Shown: one piece after another, positions 1 through 10,360 of the stretch
Position numbering within the stretch: position 1 is the stretch's first letter
Layout of the letters: the number at the start of each line of letters is the position of its first letter
Assembly (NCBI GenBank): GCA_934351835.1
Contig: CAKRJP010000012.1
Span: forward strand, 20,987-84,986
Length of the DNA: 64,000 nt
Source of the DNA: an uncultured Lachnospiraceae bacterium
GTDB lineage: Bacteria > Bacillota > Clostridia > Lachnospirales > Lachnospiraceae
Reading direction: 5' to 3'
Notes under the pieces: model-generated
What the model saw: only the letters and a program-made list of their open reading frames with translations
The model's database searches: none
What the model was told of the DNA's origin: nothing
Position numbers and translations under genes: made by a program

Positions 1-1079
1 CCGGTCGCAGACACCGGAAGATACAAATATTTTCGGCAAGCTCCTACATTCTCCACTTCCACCTGCGTATATTCCGGATCTATCCCCACTACATCCGCCG
101 TAATCTTCTCGTATGCGGCATATTGTTTTACCGGCTCAAACTGTTCGTTTTTCAGCCAACGCAAAATCCCTTCATTGTCTCCCTGATAATCCTGTACCGG
201 CAACGTTGCCCAATGGTCACCCAGATACTCTCCTCCTACAAATCCTCTCAGATACAATTCCTGTGGTGTATCCATTTTTACTTTAAGAGTCACTTCACTG
301 CCGGACAAAAGTCCGGATTCTTCTCGAAAATCCCCTCTCGGCAGAGTATCTTTGCCATACCTGATTTCCTCCAGGCACTCTGCCACCTGTTGTTTGAACC
401 GTTCTATGCTTCCAAGGCTTTTATAACCTTCGCTCATCGCCAACAGACTCAATCCCAGTGCAAGGATTCCAGTCAACGTCAGATAGCCCCGGATTCCAAA
501 CCGTCTTCCGGCTGTCGTATAAGTTACGTTCATCCATATAATGCCGATTATCAAAAACATTACAGACCACATAGACTGTGTTCTTCCCAGCACAAAGTTT
601 ATAAACATTGCTACCAAAATCAGAAAAACCGGCCCCGAAAAATGTCGTTGTCCGATCTGTGTCACCAAAAAGGCCGCCAGTGGGATCGCAATCACTCCCC
701 ATAAGCAGACCGCACCTGTCTGTGCCGAACTTCTTGTTGCGAAACAGATCATATCCGTTCCAAACCTAAGATTCCACAACGTGATAAATTTGTTCAAAAG
801 ATCCAGGAACCCCTGTGTGCTGAGCGGACTCGTCAGCGCAAATGCCACCACGCCCACAATATACAGCCGGTTTTTCTCCGTAATATTCCGAACAACTATC
901 ACAACTACTCCGACCACGAATGCAGCCAACAGACAGAATATTGAATCACTGACCGGTCTGCAGGACAAAAGAATCCCAGCCAGTAAAAATATTGCCAGCA
1001 AAATTTCCCGTACTCTGTTCATCGTATTCTTTTGTTCAACTTCCTGCAGAACGCTTACTTTGCTTCTGTCTGTTTTCAT
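1..1079 (-). CDS. Transglutaminase-family membrane protein, N-terminal part (truncated by window edge)
   Basis: About 359 codons read leftwards from ATG at 1079 and continue past base 1. The start is set by a GAGGAAAAG ribosome site about 6 bases upstream, 37 bases after the stop of the DUF58 gene. The N-terminal ~215 residues hold six or seven hydrophobic helices. A soluble extracytoplasmic segment follows, with phrases such as LYLRGFVGGEYLGDHWAT that are typical of the domain before the transglutaminase core in the TgpA-like family. The catalytic Cys-His-Asp core itself would lie outside the window, so the family call rests on architecture and on the MoxR-DUF58-transglutaminase gene order, which is widespread in bacteria. 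Last visible gene of the operon. Confidence 0.7.
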   Translation of the reverse strand, partial: MKTDRSKVSVLQEVEQKNTMNRVREILLAIFLLAGILLSCRPVSDSIFCLLAAFVVGVVVIVVRNITEKNRLYIVGVVAFALTSPLSTQGFLDLLNKFITLWNLRFGTDMICFATRSSAQTGAVCLWGVIAIPLAAFLVTQIGQRHFSGPVFLILVAMFINFVLGRTQSMWSVMFLIIGIIWMNVTYTTAGRRFGIRGYLTLTGILALGLSLLAMSEGYKSLGSIERFKQQVAECLEEIRYGKDTLPRGDFREESGLLSGSEVTLKVKMDTPQELYLRGFVGGEYLGDHWATLPVQDYQGDNEGILRWLKNEQFEPVKQYAAYEKITADVVGIDPEYTQVEVENVGACRKYLYLPVSAT

Positions 1080-1115
1080 AGTATCTTTTCCTCTGTTCTC
1101 AAATCTATATCCCCA

Positions 1116-2291
1116 TTAAATCACTATATTATGTGACTTTTCCACATAATTATCTACTTCTATCGGAACAACTGAATATTCCTGAGTATCTGCGTATTCA
1201 CTCGCATTTCCCTGCCGGATATGAATAATCGTCAGATCCATCTTACCCGCAAGCTGTTTCACTGCATCTTCATCATAATTTGGTGTAATATATATCATCT
1301 TCGTGAATTTTCCCGCCAGATTACTTCTCATAAAATAGTACAGGCTGTCTCCACTGTTCTTCTCTTTCGTAATCGGTCTGCACAACAGATTAATCTCCAT
1401 CTTTTCCCGCGATTCAATAGAATCCACCGGAATCGACTGGCATTCTCCGTCAATCACTCGGACTACATTATGTTCCAGGTTCAGTTTCAGCATATGATAG
1501 CTCAGTGACATTGTCACTGCCAGAACCGCATCATTACAGCGATCAGGCACCGGTTTTCCATCTAGTTTCTTTGTCAGATCACACAAAAACACCGTATTGT
1601 AATTTGATGGATATCCAGACTCACGCACGATCAGTCCTTCTGTTTTCCCTGATAATTTCCAGTGGATACTTCTTAGCGGATCACCTTCTGCATAATCACG
1701 CAAACCGGAAACTTCGCTCAGATCCTGTCCCTTCTTCAGCGAATCATACATATCTCCCGGGACCTCTGTCTCCGGATGTCTCACCAGGTGCGTATTTATC
1801 TTAAGTGCCGGTGGATATACCAGCGTCCGCAGCTCAACTTCTTCTTTTTTTCTCCGACAGAATAGTCCTGTCAAATCATAATATGTCGTCTGCACTACTT
1901 TAAGCTGTACATCTCCGCACGTTTCAAATTGCAACGGATATAAAAAAATCTGTTCTTTCTTTTCTGTCGGTTGCAATTCTATCGTCCGCGTAAATTTGTC
2001 ACTGAAAAGTATATTCTCCATCTGCATATGTAAGTGAATTGCTCCCATTGGCAATCTGCTTGCTCGTTTCAACTTAATTTCAAGAACCATTTCCTGTCCG
2101 ATCCGACAGCTTTTCCGCACATTGTATGTGATCCGGATCTTTCGCATTGCTCCCAGCTGGACCAGTCCGCATATAACCGGGACCAGTATTAAACCAAGCA
2201 TCAGCGCCACTGCACTCCGGTTATTTGCCACAATATACATAATGACAGACATGATTAATATGACACCATACCATATTCGATGTTTTCGCAT
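1116..2291 (-). CDS. DUF58 domain protein
   Basis: 391 residues. Two hydrophobic helices at the N-terminus (about 8-22 and 27-45) are followed by a beta-rich region and the DUF58 signature at residues 197-225 (GLRDYAEGDPLRSIHWK...), with a vWA-like C-terminal half. DUF58 proteins are nearly always encoded beside a MoxR AAA+ ATPase and often a transglutaminase-like protein, as here. They are thought to act with MoxR in assembling or activating surface or membrane complexes, but the biochemical role is not established. The gene starts 4 bases after the MoxR stop, so the two are probably translationally coupled. Confidence 0.88.
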   Translation of the reverse strand: MRKHRIWYGVILIMSVIMYIVANNRSAVALMLGLILVPVICGLVQLGAMRKIRITYNVRKSCRIGQEMVLEIKLKRASRLPMGAIHLHMQMENILFSDKFTRTIELQPTEKKEQIFLYPLQFETCGDVQLKVVQTTYYDLTGLFCRRKKEEVELRTLVYPPALKINTHLVRHPETEVPGDMYDSLKKGQDLSEVSGLRDYAEGDPLRSIHWKLSGKTEGLIVRESGYPSNYNTVFLCDLTKKLDGKPVPDRCNDAVLAVTMSLSYHMLKLNLEHNVVRVIDGECQSIPVDSIESREKMEINLLCRPITKEKNSGDSLYYFMRSNLAGKFTKMIYITPNYDEDAVKQLAGKMDLTIIHIRQGNASEYADTQEYSVVPIEVDNYVEKSHNIVI

Positions 2292-2297
2292 ACATTT

Positions 2298-3239
2298 TTA
2301 CCTTCTGCCCAAAGATGGTGCTTTCACTTTCTTTAATGTTTCATCCAACACTACTTTTGCAGTAATCCCTTCTACTTTTGCCTGTGGCTTCATCAGAAGA
2401 CGGTGTTCGCAAACATCTTTAAAGACCGCCTGCACGTCCTCCGGGATCACATAATCGCGCTCTCTAAGAACTGCTCTTGCTCTGGAAAGCTGTGTCAGAG
2501 CATTGGCTCCTCGAGGGCTGACTCCAAGTTCCACCATCGGATATTCTCTGGTCGCCATACAAAGATCAGTAATGTAATACAGAATATCATCTGTAATATT
2601 TACAGAATACAGATACCCCTGGATTTCTCTTATGTCATCTGTACTCATTCTCGTTCTCACAAAATCAAGATCTCCAATTCCGTGACGGTTCTTCAGAATA
2701 TCAACCTGGCTGTCCCGCTCCGGATATCCGATACTCAGGCGCACCATAAAACGGTCTAACTGCGACTCCGGAAGCGCCTGGGTTCCTGCCATTCCATAAT
2801 GGTTCTGTGTCGCAATACAGACAAACGGTTTCGGCAGCATATGTGTGATACCATCTACTGTCACACTACCTTCCTCCATAACCTCCAAAAGAGCAGATTG
2901 CGTTTTTGGCGAAGTACGGTTGATCTCATCTCCCAGAAGCAGCTGACAATCTGCTGCTCCCGGTTTATACTCCAGTTCTCCTGTCTTTTTATTGTAAATA
3001 CTGAATCCAATGATGTCCGATGGCATCGTATCCGGCGTAAACTGTACACGCTTATAAGAAAGTCCAAGCGCCCTTGAGAATCCAAGTGCCAGTGTCGTTT
3101 TTCCGACTCCCGGCGCATCTTCCAGAAGCACATGACCACCGGCATAGATTGTCATCAGCACCTTCTCGATGATGTCATCTTTTCCGATAAATACTTTCTT
3201 AATCTCCTGTATGACCTGTTCCGATTGTTCTATAATCAT
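2298..3239 (-). CDS. MoxR-family AAA+ ATPase
   Basis: 313 residues. Walker A lies at about 41-49 (DAPGVGKTT), Walker B at 101-107 (LLGDEIN), followed by sensor-like TQNHYGMAGTQALPESQLDRF, all characteristic of MoxR ATPases. These act as chaperone-like ATPases on vWA-domain partners; the neighbouring DUF58 protein is the expected partner. ATG is preceded by GAGGAGAAAGTT. It lies 42 bases downstream of the large leucine-rich-repeat gene, on the same strand, with no terminator visible between them, so they are probably cotranscribed. Confidence 0.92.
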   Translation of the reverse strand: MIIEQSEQVIQEIKKVFIGKDDIIEKVLMTIYAGGHVLLEDAPGVGKTTLALGFSRALGLSYKRVQFTPDTMPSDIIGFSIYNKKTGELEYKPGAADCQLLLGDEINRTSPKTQSALLEVMEEGSVTVDGITHMLPKPFVCIATQNHYGMAGTQALPESQLDRFMVRLSIGYPERDSQVDILKNRHGIGDLDFVRTRMSTDDIREIQGYLYSVNITDDILYYITDLCMATREYPMVELGVSPRGANALTQLSRARAVLRERDYVIPEDVQAVFKDVCEHRLLMKPQAKVEGITAKVVLDETLKKVKAPSLGRR

Positions 3240-3281
3240 AACTTTCTCCTCTTTTATGTATTTGATACCAAAATCCGTTTT

Positions 3282-6200
3282 TCATTCCTGACCTGCATTC
3301 GTGCCGTTTCCATTTTCAGCCGAAGTATTTCCGGTCTGTGAAGACTCTCCTGCGTCGGAAGTATTTCCGGTCTGCGAAGGCTCTCCTGCTTCGGAAGTAT
3401 TTTCCGACTCTGATTTATCTCCTGCTCTCGAAGTATTTTCCGACTCTGATTTGTCTTCTGAACGCTTTTCGATCTCCAATGCCTCTTCAGCTTCTTTCAA
3501 AGTCGTATGTCTTTCCTTTGCACCATCTGATATAGAATCCAGGATTTCTTCTGCAACATCTTTTCCTATGCCGGATACTTTCATCAGCGCTTCTAAATAT
3601 GCCTGATAGATATTATCTCCGTTTGCCCGGCTGTCCGGCACAAGAATCTTGAATCCTGTCGGTCGTTCAGTCATTGAAAATGCTCCGATAGACGGCGGGA
3701 TTACACTCTGCAGTGTCAAACTTGTCATTCCCGAACATCCATCAAAAGCTCCCGCACCAATACTTGTTACCGATGATGATAATGTCACTGCCGGAAGGCT
3801 CTTACATCCGTGGAATGCATTTGCTCCAATCTCACTTAAGCTGACATATTTGCCGAGATTCCAGCTTGCTGAATAGGTAAGTGACGTACAGCCTTCATAG
3901 ACTCCTTCACCCAGACGTTTCAATCCCGCAAATGCCGCTGCAGTTCCACCGGTTCTGTTCAGTTTTGGACAGTCTTTGAAACACCACTTCGGATATTCTT
4001 CAAGAGCTCCGTAAATACTTACCGTCGTCAGATTATCACAACCCATGAAGCAGCCTTCACCGATGCTCTTTACGCTCGCCGGAATACTCGGTCCCTTCAT
4101 AGAATCACATTCAGCAAAAGCATACGCCCCTATTGACTGCAGTCCTTTATATGTCGATGTCAAAAATACCGTCAACTTACTGCAATCAGCAAAAGCACGG
4201 TCTTCTATTTTAAGCAGTTTCGTTTTTGCACTTGTTAATACTGCCACATCCGGCAGGTTCAAACATCCTGCAAAGCTTTCTTCTCCTATATTTTCTATGA
4301 CACCTCCTATCACCAGACTTCCACTTGCCGATAAACCGGTACAGTTTTTAAACGCCCTTGTTCCAATTCGTCTGGTAAAAAGGAACTCTTCTTCTGAAGT
4401 ATAAGTAGCTCCAAGACGAACTGATTCTATTCCGGTACAGTTCATGAAAGTTTCGTCACCCCAATCGGTGATCTGTCCTCTCAGGTCAACTTTTTTCAAG
4501 CCGTTGCAACCCTTAAAACATCGGTCTCCCAGCGAAAGATTTGTGCCCCTTGCAATATACAATTCTGTAACTTTCTGACATCCGGAAAAAGCATCAGCTT
4601 CAATCCGTATCGTATCTTCCGGAACCAGATACTCACCTTCCAGACTTCCCGATGCCTTTTTCAGGATTCTGCCTTCATCTGTTATCTCGAATAATACGCC
4701 TTTGACGACTTCCTGCTTTTCATTAATCTCGGAAATAATCTCCTGCGCCGTTCCATCTCCGTAAGTTTTCTCCAGTTGGTCTTTATACGTTTTCTGATAA
4801 TCTGATACACACTCTTCCGGGACCCACACATGAATAAATTTCGGCAGCTCATCTCCAAAAATCTTTTCTCCCATCTGCGGAATGTCCTTGCCATTCAAAA
4901 TTAAAATGGATATATTCTCGCATCCCTCAAAGCAGTAATCCGGAAGACTCTTCAAACTTTCCGGCAACCGGACAGTTGTCAGTTCTGTACAGCCCGCAAA
5001 TGCCCGTTCGCCCATCAATATCAGGTTTGTAATATCGCTGAGTTCCATTTCTTCTAATGCTGTACACTGCCCAAAAGCCTGTACTCCAATAATCTTCAAC
5101 GCCTGTTTTTGCTGTTCTGACATACTCACCGACTTCAACGTACTACATCCATAAAAGCAATATCTGCTGATACCACTAATGGTTCCGTTCAATTTGACGT
5201 TCTGTAGACTCGTACAGTTTTCAAAGCAGGATTCACCCATCTCCTGTAAAGACTCCGGCAATTCAAGATCCGAGATATTCAGACAATTTGCAAATGCAAG
5301 ATCCCCAATACGCCGTACATCATCCATATTTGTTACAGTTGTCAGCAGATTGCATCCATAGAATGCACGATCTTCGATTTCCCTGCATCCCTTAATGTCC
5401 ACCGATTTCAACCATACGGCGCCTTCGCACATCCCTTCACTGATCGTTTCCAGAGAACCCGGAAGCATTAACTTTGTCATTCCCCGACACCCCTTAAATG
5501 CATATGCACCGATGGTCGTCAGATTCGTACATTCACTAAAATCGACTGTTCCAAATCTAAAAGCTCCTTCGAAACAAGATTCTCCGATTTCAACCAGACT
5601 CTCCGGTGATATTATTACGATTCCGGTTATTTTTGAGCATTTTCGGAATGCTTTCTCATAAAGCCTCACTGTATTAGCTTTTACATTAACAACACCATCA
5701 TATGTTGTCGGAACACACAGTAATGTATATTCTCCCGATCTGTTTACACCATACAGCACATCATCCTCATAAAGATAATCCGCAAAAGCTTTTCCTTTTT
5801 CAAATACTTCTGCATCTTCGGTAATTCCCGTTGAGGACATCTTACTCAGCACATCACTCTCATCCACTACACTGCGCAGTGCTGTCGCATCTGAAAATAC
5901 ATCTTCCGGAACCTCCTTCAGTGAATCTGCAAGCCACAAAATCTCCAGTTTATCACAGCCTGCAAATGCATCTTCACTGATACTGGTTGTCCCTTCTTTC
6001 AACCGGAATGTTGCCTTATCTGTCTGGTACATCTGAACCAACCGATATTTATCGCCCCCGGTCTTTATGTATTTTGCGCCATCTTCAAAGATGACATTTC
6101 CTTCATCTTCCTGCAAAATCTTTTCGACAATACCCTTTCCATATATAGGATCAAGCACTTCGCTCCATTTTTTCAGGTATTCTTTATAATCAGCCGCAGA

Positions 6201-8450
6201 TACAACAATCTTTATATTCGGTACTCCCGCCTTCTTTTTCGGACTGCCGAATACCTGACCAGATATTTCAATGCCAGGTCCTAACAGTTCAATCCTTACG
6301 ATATTGCCCGGTATACTCAGGCTATTATCTGCAAATCTTCTGACATTTCTGCCGACCCGGACATCTGTTAATTTATCGCATCCTGCAAATGCATATGCAC
6401 CTATTTCCGTCACTGCATCCGGGATCCGGTACACTCCGGCAGTTTTCTGATTCACCCCGAGCAATACACTCCGGTCATCCTTATCACACAGAATGTCATT
6501 TTCTTCTACATATACATAAGGATCATAAGTCTCTTTTGACGTTGTAAATGTAATCTGGTTACTTTCTGCGCCAAAAGCAAAATAATAACCTTTGCGCACC
6601 GCATCCCCTTCTGAGTCCGGCACCTGTATAGTCCCTTTAAATCCAGTCTCTCCCTGTACTTTTGGTATTCGCTTGCTCTCCATTGTCACAACCGCATCTT
6701 TGGAAAGTCCCTGAAAGCAGCCTTCCGCAAATGTCGTTACCATGTCAGGAATTGTAACTTCTTTTCTTCCGGGCGGAACAGAAAGTAATGTCTTTCCGTC
6801 CGCTGAATATAAAATACCATCTACAATTTTATATTCCAGATACTTAATATTTTTATCGCCGGCATTCGCATATTCATAATCTTTTAAAGCAGGAAGACAC
6901 GCCGTGATACTCTTTGCATCTATCGTATCCACACTCTGTGGAATTTTTATAGCTGTAATCTTAGAAGCCGCTGTTTTATCCATCGCAGCTTCTTTCATCG
7001 CAATCTTCGTTACGCCCATCGGGACATCCAGCACTTCTGTCTGCCCGCCGACATAGCCTTCCAGAGTCTGATCACCTTTATAATTAAGAATATTTTCGCT
7101 TGTATTATCTCCGGTGGTTTCTCTTCGGATTTTATAGCCTTCAGGCACTTTTTCTATAATATTCACTACGTTTCTGGATGAAATCTTTTCCTTTTCCCAT
7201 TCACTCACTGAGTAATATATATATGATTGTTCATCCAAAAGAGCCTGCCTGCTTATACCCCTGAATCCTGTCAGTATCGTACTTAAATAGCCATCCGCAG
7301 TTTCCTGTATACCGACAATATTCGATCGGCTGTCTTCCAGTCCGTTTCGAAGATTTGCCAAAATTGATGCATCTCCGAGATATGCGATCATCTGGTGGTG
7401 AGGGTCTGACAGATTGATCAGATCTCCCTGTACCGGATATGTCGAATCTGACCGAATCGTCTTCTTCAGACTACTGAGAACATCTGATCCATACAGTTCC
7501 CCTATTCCATTTCCCGGGAAAGTGCTGCTATAATATCCATTCGGATCTCTATCCGTCAGAGCTTCATAATACATATTCACATATTGCTTCGCCACCTGAT
7601 AAGCCACCCTTATTGACATACCTTTGTAAGAGAAGATTGCAAACTGCTGTCCTAGCATAGTAGCAGACAACGATACCTGATAGCCTTCACTTCCACCGTA
7701 AGATAACTCTTTCGTGATCTGCTTTCCTGTTTTGTCAAGAAATGTTGCTGTCACGACTGCATCTGAAGCCTGATAGTCTTCACCTCTCGTATAATGATCT
7801 TTGGTGAACACTGCACTCAAACCAGTCAACTGCCCATACTGCGTCATGACCGGATCTTTCGGTTTCAACTGTGTATCTTCCCAGGTTGGTTCTGTCGTTC
7901 CGCCATTATTACCATCGTCGCCGTTATTTCCATTGCCACCGTTGCCGCCATTTCCGCCATTTCCGTTGTCACTATTCGTTCCGTTTCCGGAAGCACCGTT
8001 ACCGTTTGATCCGCCGTTCACAGTCGTTCCATTATTACCCGGAGTCACTCCTGTTGCATTGTTACCGCCGGTATTCACAAAAGCAATTCCATTCTGGTTC
8101 ATTCCCTCATTTGCATTGCCATCCGACAATCCCAGATTTGGCATATTATCGATAATCCCGGTATCTCCGAACAGATTGTCATTTGCCAGTTTCACCGACT
8201 GCATATCATCTGTTCCGGAACTGTTATCACTATTGCGATCCGCATCTGCCAGATCCGTCTCTCCGCCATCACCGGCCACATATTCATAATTATCTGTATC
8301 ATCCGTACTTTCAAACCACCGGTAATCCTGTGGTTCAAAAACAGAGTCTAACCCCGATGCATTTATAATAGTCGCAGCCCCCACTGCCATCACAGCGGCT
8401 CCCGTTACCGTTTTTTTATTAATCCAGTTCTTTATCCATTTGTATTTCAT
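3282..8450 (-). CDS. BspA-like leucine-rich-repeat surface protein, 1722 aa
   Basis: ATG at 8450 is chosen because AAGGAG overlaps the stop of the upstream kinase; an in-frame start at 8483 would precede that site. Order: lysine-rich N-terminus and hydrophobic segment at about 15-33 (signal or uncleaved anchor), an acidic linker, a Gly/Asn-rich low-complexity stretch (about 130-182), an Ig-like region (195-285), then from about 480 to 1600 many LRR_5 units of the type 'FAGCxxLTxVxLPxSLxxIGxxxF', the Treponema/BspA-type repeat. The C-terminus is a Ser/Glu/Asn-rich tail with 12-residue repeats. No LPXTG motif or C-terminal membrane segment is present, so retention at the surface probably depends on the N-terminal segment. 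Such repeats usually mediate adhesion; the ligand is unknown. Operon with the kinase upstream and MoxR downstream. Confidence 0.85.
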   Translation of the reverse strand: MKYKWIKNWINKKTVTGAAVMAVGAATIINASGLDSVFEPQDYRWFESTDDTDNYEYVAGDGGETDLADADRNSDNSSGTDDMQSVKLANDNLFGDTGIIDNMPNLGLSDGNANEGMNQNGIAFVNTGGNNATGVTPGNNGTTVNGGSNGNGASGNGTNSDNGNGGNGGNGGNGNNGDDGNNGGTTEPTWEDTQLKPKDPVMTQYGQLTGLSAVFTKDHYTRGEDYQASDAVVTATFLDKTGKQITKELSYGGSEGYQVSLSATMLGQQFAIFSYKGMSIRVAYQVAKQYVNMYYEALTDRDPNGYYSSTFPGNGIGELYGSDVLSSLKKTIRSDSTYPVQGDLINLSDPHHQMIAYLGDASILANLRNGLEDSRSNIVGIQETADGYLSTILTGFRGISRQALLDEQSYIYYSVSEWEKEKISSRNVVNIIEKVPEGYKIRRETTGDNTSENILNYKGDQTLEGYVGGQTEVLDVPMGVTKIAMKEAAMDKTAASKITAIKIPQSVDTIDAKSITACLPALKDYEYANAGDKNIKYLEYKIVDGILYSADGKTLLSVPPGRKEVTIPDMVTTFAEGCFQGLSKDAVVTMESKRIPKVQGETGFKGTIQVPDSEGDAVRKGYYFAFGAESNQITFTTSKETYDPYVYVEENDILCDKDDRSVLLGVNQKTAGVYRIPDAVTEIGAYAFAGCDKLTDVRVGRNVRRFADNSLSIPGNIVRIELLGPGIEISGQVFGSPKKKAGVPNIKIVVSAADYKEYLKKWSEVLDPIYGKGIVEKILQEDEGNVIFEDGAKYIKTGGDKYRLVQMYQTDKATFRLKEGTTSISEDAFAGCDKLEILWLADSLKEVPEDVFSDATALRSVVDESDVLSKMSSTGITEDAEVFEKGKAFADYLYEDDVLYGVNRSGEYTLLCVPTTYDGVVNVKANTVRLYEKAFRKCSKITGIVIISPESLVEIGESCFEGAFRFGTVDFSECTNLTTIGAYAFKGCRGMTKLMLPGSLETISEGMCEGAVWLKSVDIKGCREIEDRAFYGCNLLTTVTNMDDVRRIGDLAFANCLNISDLELPESLQEMGESCFENCTSLQNVKLNGTISGISRYCFYGCSTLKSVSMSEQQKQALKIIGVQAFGQCTALEEMELSDITNLILMGERAFAGCTELTTVRLPESLKSLPDYCFEGCENISILILNGKDIPQMGEKIFGDELPKFIHVWVPEECVSDYQKTYKDQLEKTYGDGTAQEIISEINEKQEVVKGVLFEITDEGRILKKASGSLEGEYLVPEDTIRIEADAFSGCQKVTELYIARGTNLSLGDRCFKGCNGLKKVDLRGQITDWGDETFMNCTGIESVRLGATYTSEEEFLFTRRIGTRAFKNCTGLSASGSLVIGGVIENIGEESFAGCLNLPDVAVLTSAKTKLLKIEDRAFADCSKLTVFLTSTYKGLQSIGAYAFAECDSMKGPSIPASVKSIGEGCFMGCDNLTTVSIYGALEEYPKWCFKDCPKLNRTGGTAAAFAGLKRLGEGVYEGCTSLTYSASWNLGKYVSLSEIGANAFHGCKSLPAVTLSSSVTSIGAGAFDGCSGMTSLTLQSVIPPSIGAFSMTERPTGFKILVPDSRANGDNIYQAYLEALMKVSGIGKDVAEEILDSISDGAKERHTTLKEAEEALEIEKRSEDKSESENTSRAGDKSESENTSEAGEPSQTGNTSDAGESSQTGNTSAENGNGTNAGQE
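3322..3465 (-). repeat. 36-bp tandem repeat (VNTR) in the LRR gene
   Basis: Four copies start at 3322, 3358, 3394 and 3430 (each opening GAAGTATTT on the plus strand), an exact 36-bp period encoding a 12-residue Ser/Glu/Asn/Thr-rich unit ending in NTS. In-frame copy changes would only lengthen or shorten the hydrophilic tail. The copies fall into two pairs by similarity, which suggests stepwise duplication. Confidence 0.85.
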
Positions 8451-8467
8451 ACTATTCACACATCTCC

Positions 8468-10180
8468 TTAACGAAGGAAACACTCTCCGACTACTTTTCG
8501 TATCTCATCAAAATCAACCGGTTTGTTAATATGTCCATTCATACCCACCTCCAGAGAATGTCTCTGGTCTTCTAAGAATGCATTGGCTGACATCGCAAAT
8601 ATCGGCAGATCCGCATCCGGCCTATCCATCTGGCGGATCACCGCTGTTGCTTCCCATCCGTTCATCTCCGGCATCTGGATATCCATAAATATCAAATCAT
8701 ATGTACCTGATGCACTCGCCGCAAACATTTCTACTGCTTCACGTCCATCACATGCACGCTCTATATATGCTCCCTGCATCTTTAAAATCTCCATCGCAAT
8801 CTCAGCATTGATATCATTGTCTTCTGCCATCAGGATCCGCATACCTTCTAACGAGAATTCTTCCACAGCCTTTCTTCTCACCTCATCATTTCCTGCGTTC
8901 ACTGACACCATAACATTTGTATTCTCAGTCTCCTCCATGCTCTCTGCAACCGGAAGTGCCAGATATACCGAAAATTCTGTACCTTTTCCTTCTTCACTGT
9001 CCACCAGGATCTGTCCGTTCATCATCTTGACAATATTATCTGCAATCGCCATTCCAAGACCGCTTCCCCCGTAATTACGTGCTGTGGAAGCATCTTCCTG
9101 CTCAAACGGCCTGAATATCTTATCGATAAAATCAGCTCTGATACCTTTTCCGGTGTCACGGACACATATCATAAAATGCAGTACACCATCTATAACATCC
9201 ATCTGACGGAAGGTAACACTTACAGTTCCTCCCGGCTGTGTAAATTTATTTGCATTGGAAATGAAGTTGACGATCACCTGACTGAGACGCATCTCATCTC
9301 CGATCACATAATGTTCCTTAAAGTCCTGCATATCCAACTGCCAGTGAACGCCTTTTGCTTCCACGCTCTCACGGAACATAATATCTAACTTCTCTCCCAG
9401 TTTAAACAGATCAAATGGCACTGTTTCCAGTTCCATCTTACCGCTCTCAATTCGTGACATATCCAGGATATCATTGATCAGCTGCAATAAAAATTGCGAC
9501 AACTTCTCCGTCCGCTGAAGATCTTTTTCTACCTGTGCGGCATTTCCAAGATGAGCTTTTGCAAGATTCAGCATACCTAAAATACCATTCATCGGTGTTC
9601 TGATCTCATGGGACATCTTTGATAAGAAGTCCGTCTTTTCCTGACTCTGCTTTCTGGCAATTTCTAATTCATCCGCCAACTGCTGACGTTCCTGATATTC
9701 ATCTGTGGCATCCCGGAATACTACAAAATATCCCTCCTCTGTTCTGTCCGTTTCAATCAGAATACGTGCCACCCTCGTATTTGTTGTACCTTTCTTTTTA
9801 TAAAAAATCTCTGTCAAAAACCGATCCTGCTGATCCCAGTCTTTTAATTCTGTCAGGAAAGTTCTGGCTGTCTTACGGTCTACCAGTTCTTTTAAAATCT
9901 CCAGATCTCCGTCAATCTCATTTGCTGTCAATCCTGTCAGGCGTTTGAAGTTCTCACTCACAAACAGCACACTCAGATCAGATTTATTCAAATATAAATA
10001 TCCATTCTCTCCATATTCCGAAAAGATCTGATAAAAATGCCGTTCTTCTTTTATATCCAGAATCATCTTTTTTGTCTTTCTTTTTTCATTTTGATATTTG
10101 CAAAAGAAATAAATCGCAACTACAATCACTGCCAAAAGCAGCCACAATATCGGTTCTCTGTTCTCTACATATCTCAGCAT
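8468..10180 (-). CDS. Hybrid sensor histidine kinase with PAS and receiver domains
   Basis: 570 residues. Single membrane helix at about 11-28; PAS-like domain about 45-165; coiled coil; HisKA with phospho-acceptor His191 (KMSHEIRTPMNG); HATPase with N box around 301-313, DTGKGI at 342-347 and GSGLGMAI at 372-379; receiver domain from about 447 with phospho-acceptor Asp500 (FMDIQMPEMNG). No DNA-binding output domain and no cognate response regulator is encoded nearby, so its output is unknown. It is the first gene of the run that continues into the LRR protein and MoxR cluster. Only 17 bases separate its stop from the LRR start, so it may control that surface module. Confidence 0.93.
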   Translation of the reverse strand: MLRYVENREPILWLLLAVIVVAIYFFCKYQNEKRKTKKMILDIKEERHFYQIFSEYGENGYLYLNKSDLSVLFVSENFKRLTGLTANEIDGDLEILKELVDRKTARTFLTELKDWDQQDRFLTEIFYKKKGTTNTRVARILIETDRTEEGYFVVFRDATDEYQERQQLADELEIARKQSQEKTDFLSKMSHEIRTPMNGILGMLNLAKAHLGNAAQVEKDLQRTEKLSQFLLQLINDILDMSRIESGKMELETVPFDLFKLGEKLDIMFRESVEAKGVHWQLDMQDFKEHYVIGDEMRLSQVIVNFISNANKFTQPGGTVSVTFRQMDVIDGVLHFMICVRDTGKGIRADFIDKIFRPFEQEDASTARNYGGSGLGMAIADNIVKMMNGQILVDSEEGKGTEFSVYLALPVAESMEETENTNVMVSVNAGNDEVRRKAVEEFSLEGMRILMAEDNDINAEIAMEILKMQGAYIERACDGREAVEMFAASASGTYDLIFMDIQMPEMNGWEATAVIRQMDRPDADLPIFAMSANAFLEDQRHSLEVGMNGHINKPVDFDEIRKVVGECFLR

Positions 10181-10223
10181 ATCTTTTACCCGCTCTTTTC
10201 CTCTTTCATCTGATAAATACGAA

Positions 10224-10253
10224 AAAGGACACGCCTCCTGGCGTGCCTTTTAT
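10224..10253 (-). terminator. Rho-independent terminator after lepB
   Basis: Read on the minus strand, AAAAGGCACGCC and GGCGTGTCCTTTTT form a strong hairpin with a four-base AGGA loop and a U-rich tail. It ends lepB transcription before the kinase operon. The plus-strand reading is also hairpin-capable, but no plus-strand gene precedes it. Confidence 0.8.
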
Positions 10254-10360
10254 ATCCAGTTGGTTATTCAATTTTAGTATACATTATCCAAACATAATCA
10301 ACAACAACAACATTTCAACAAATTTGTATTACTATATTGATTTTTATTGAGGTTATATGA

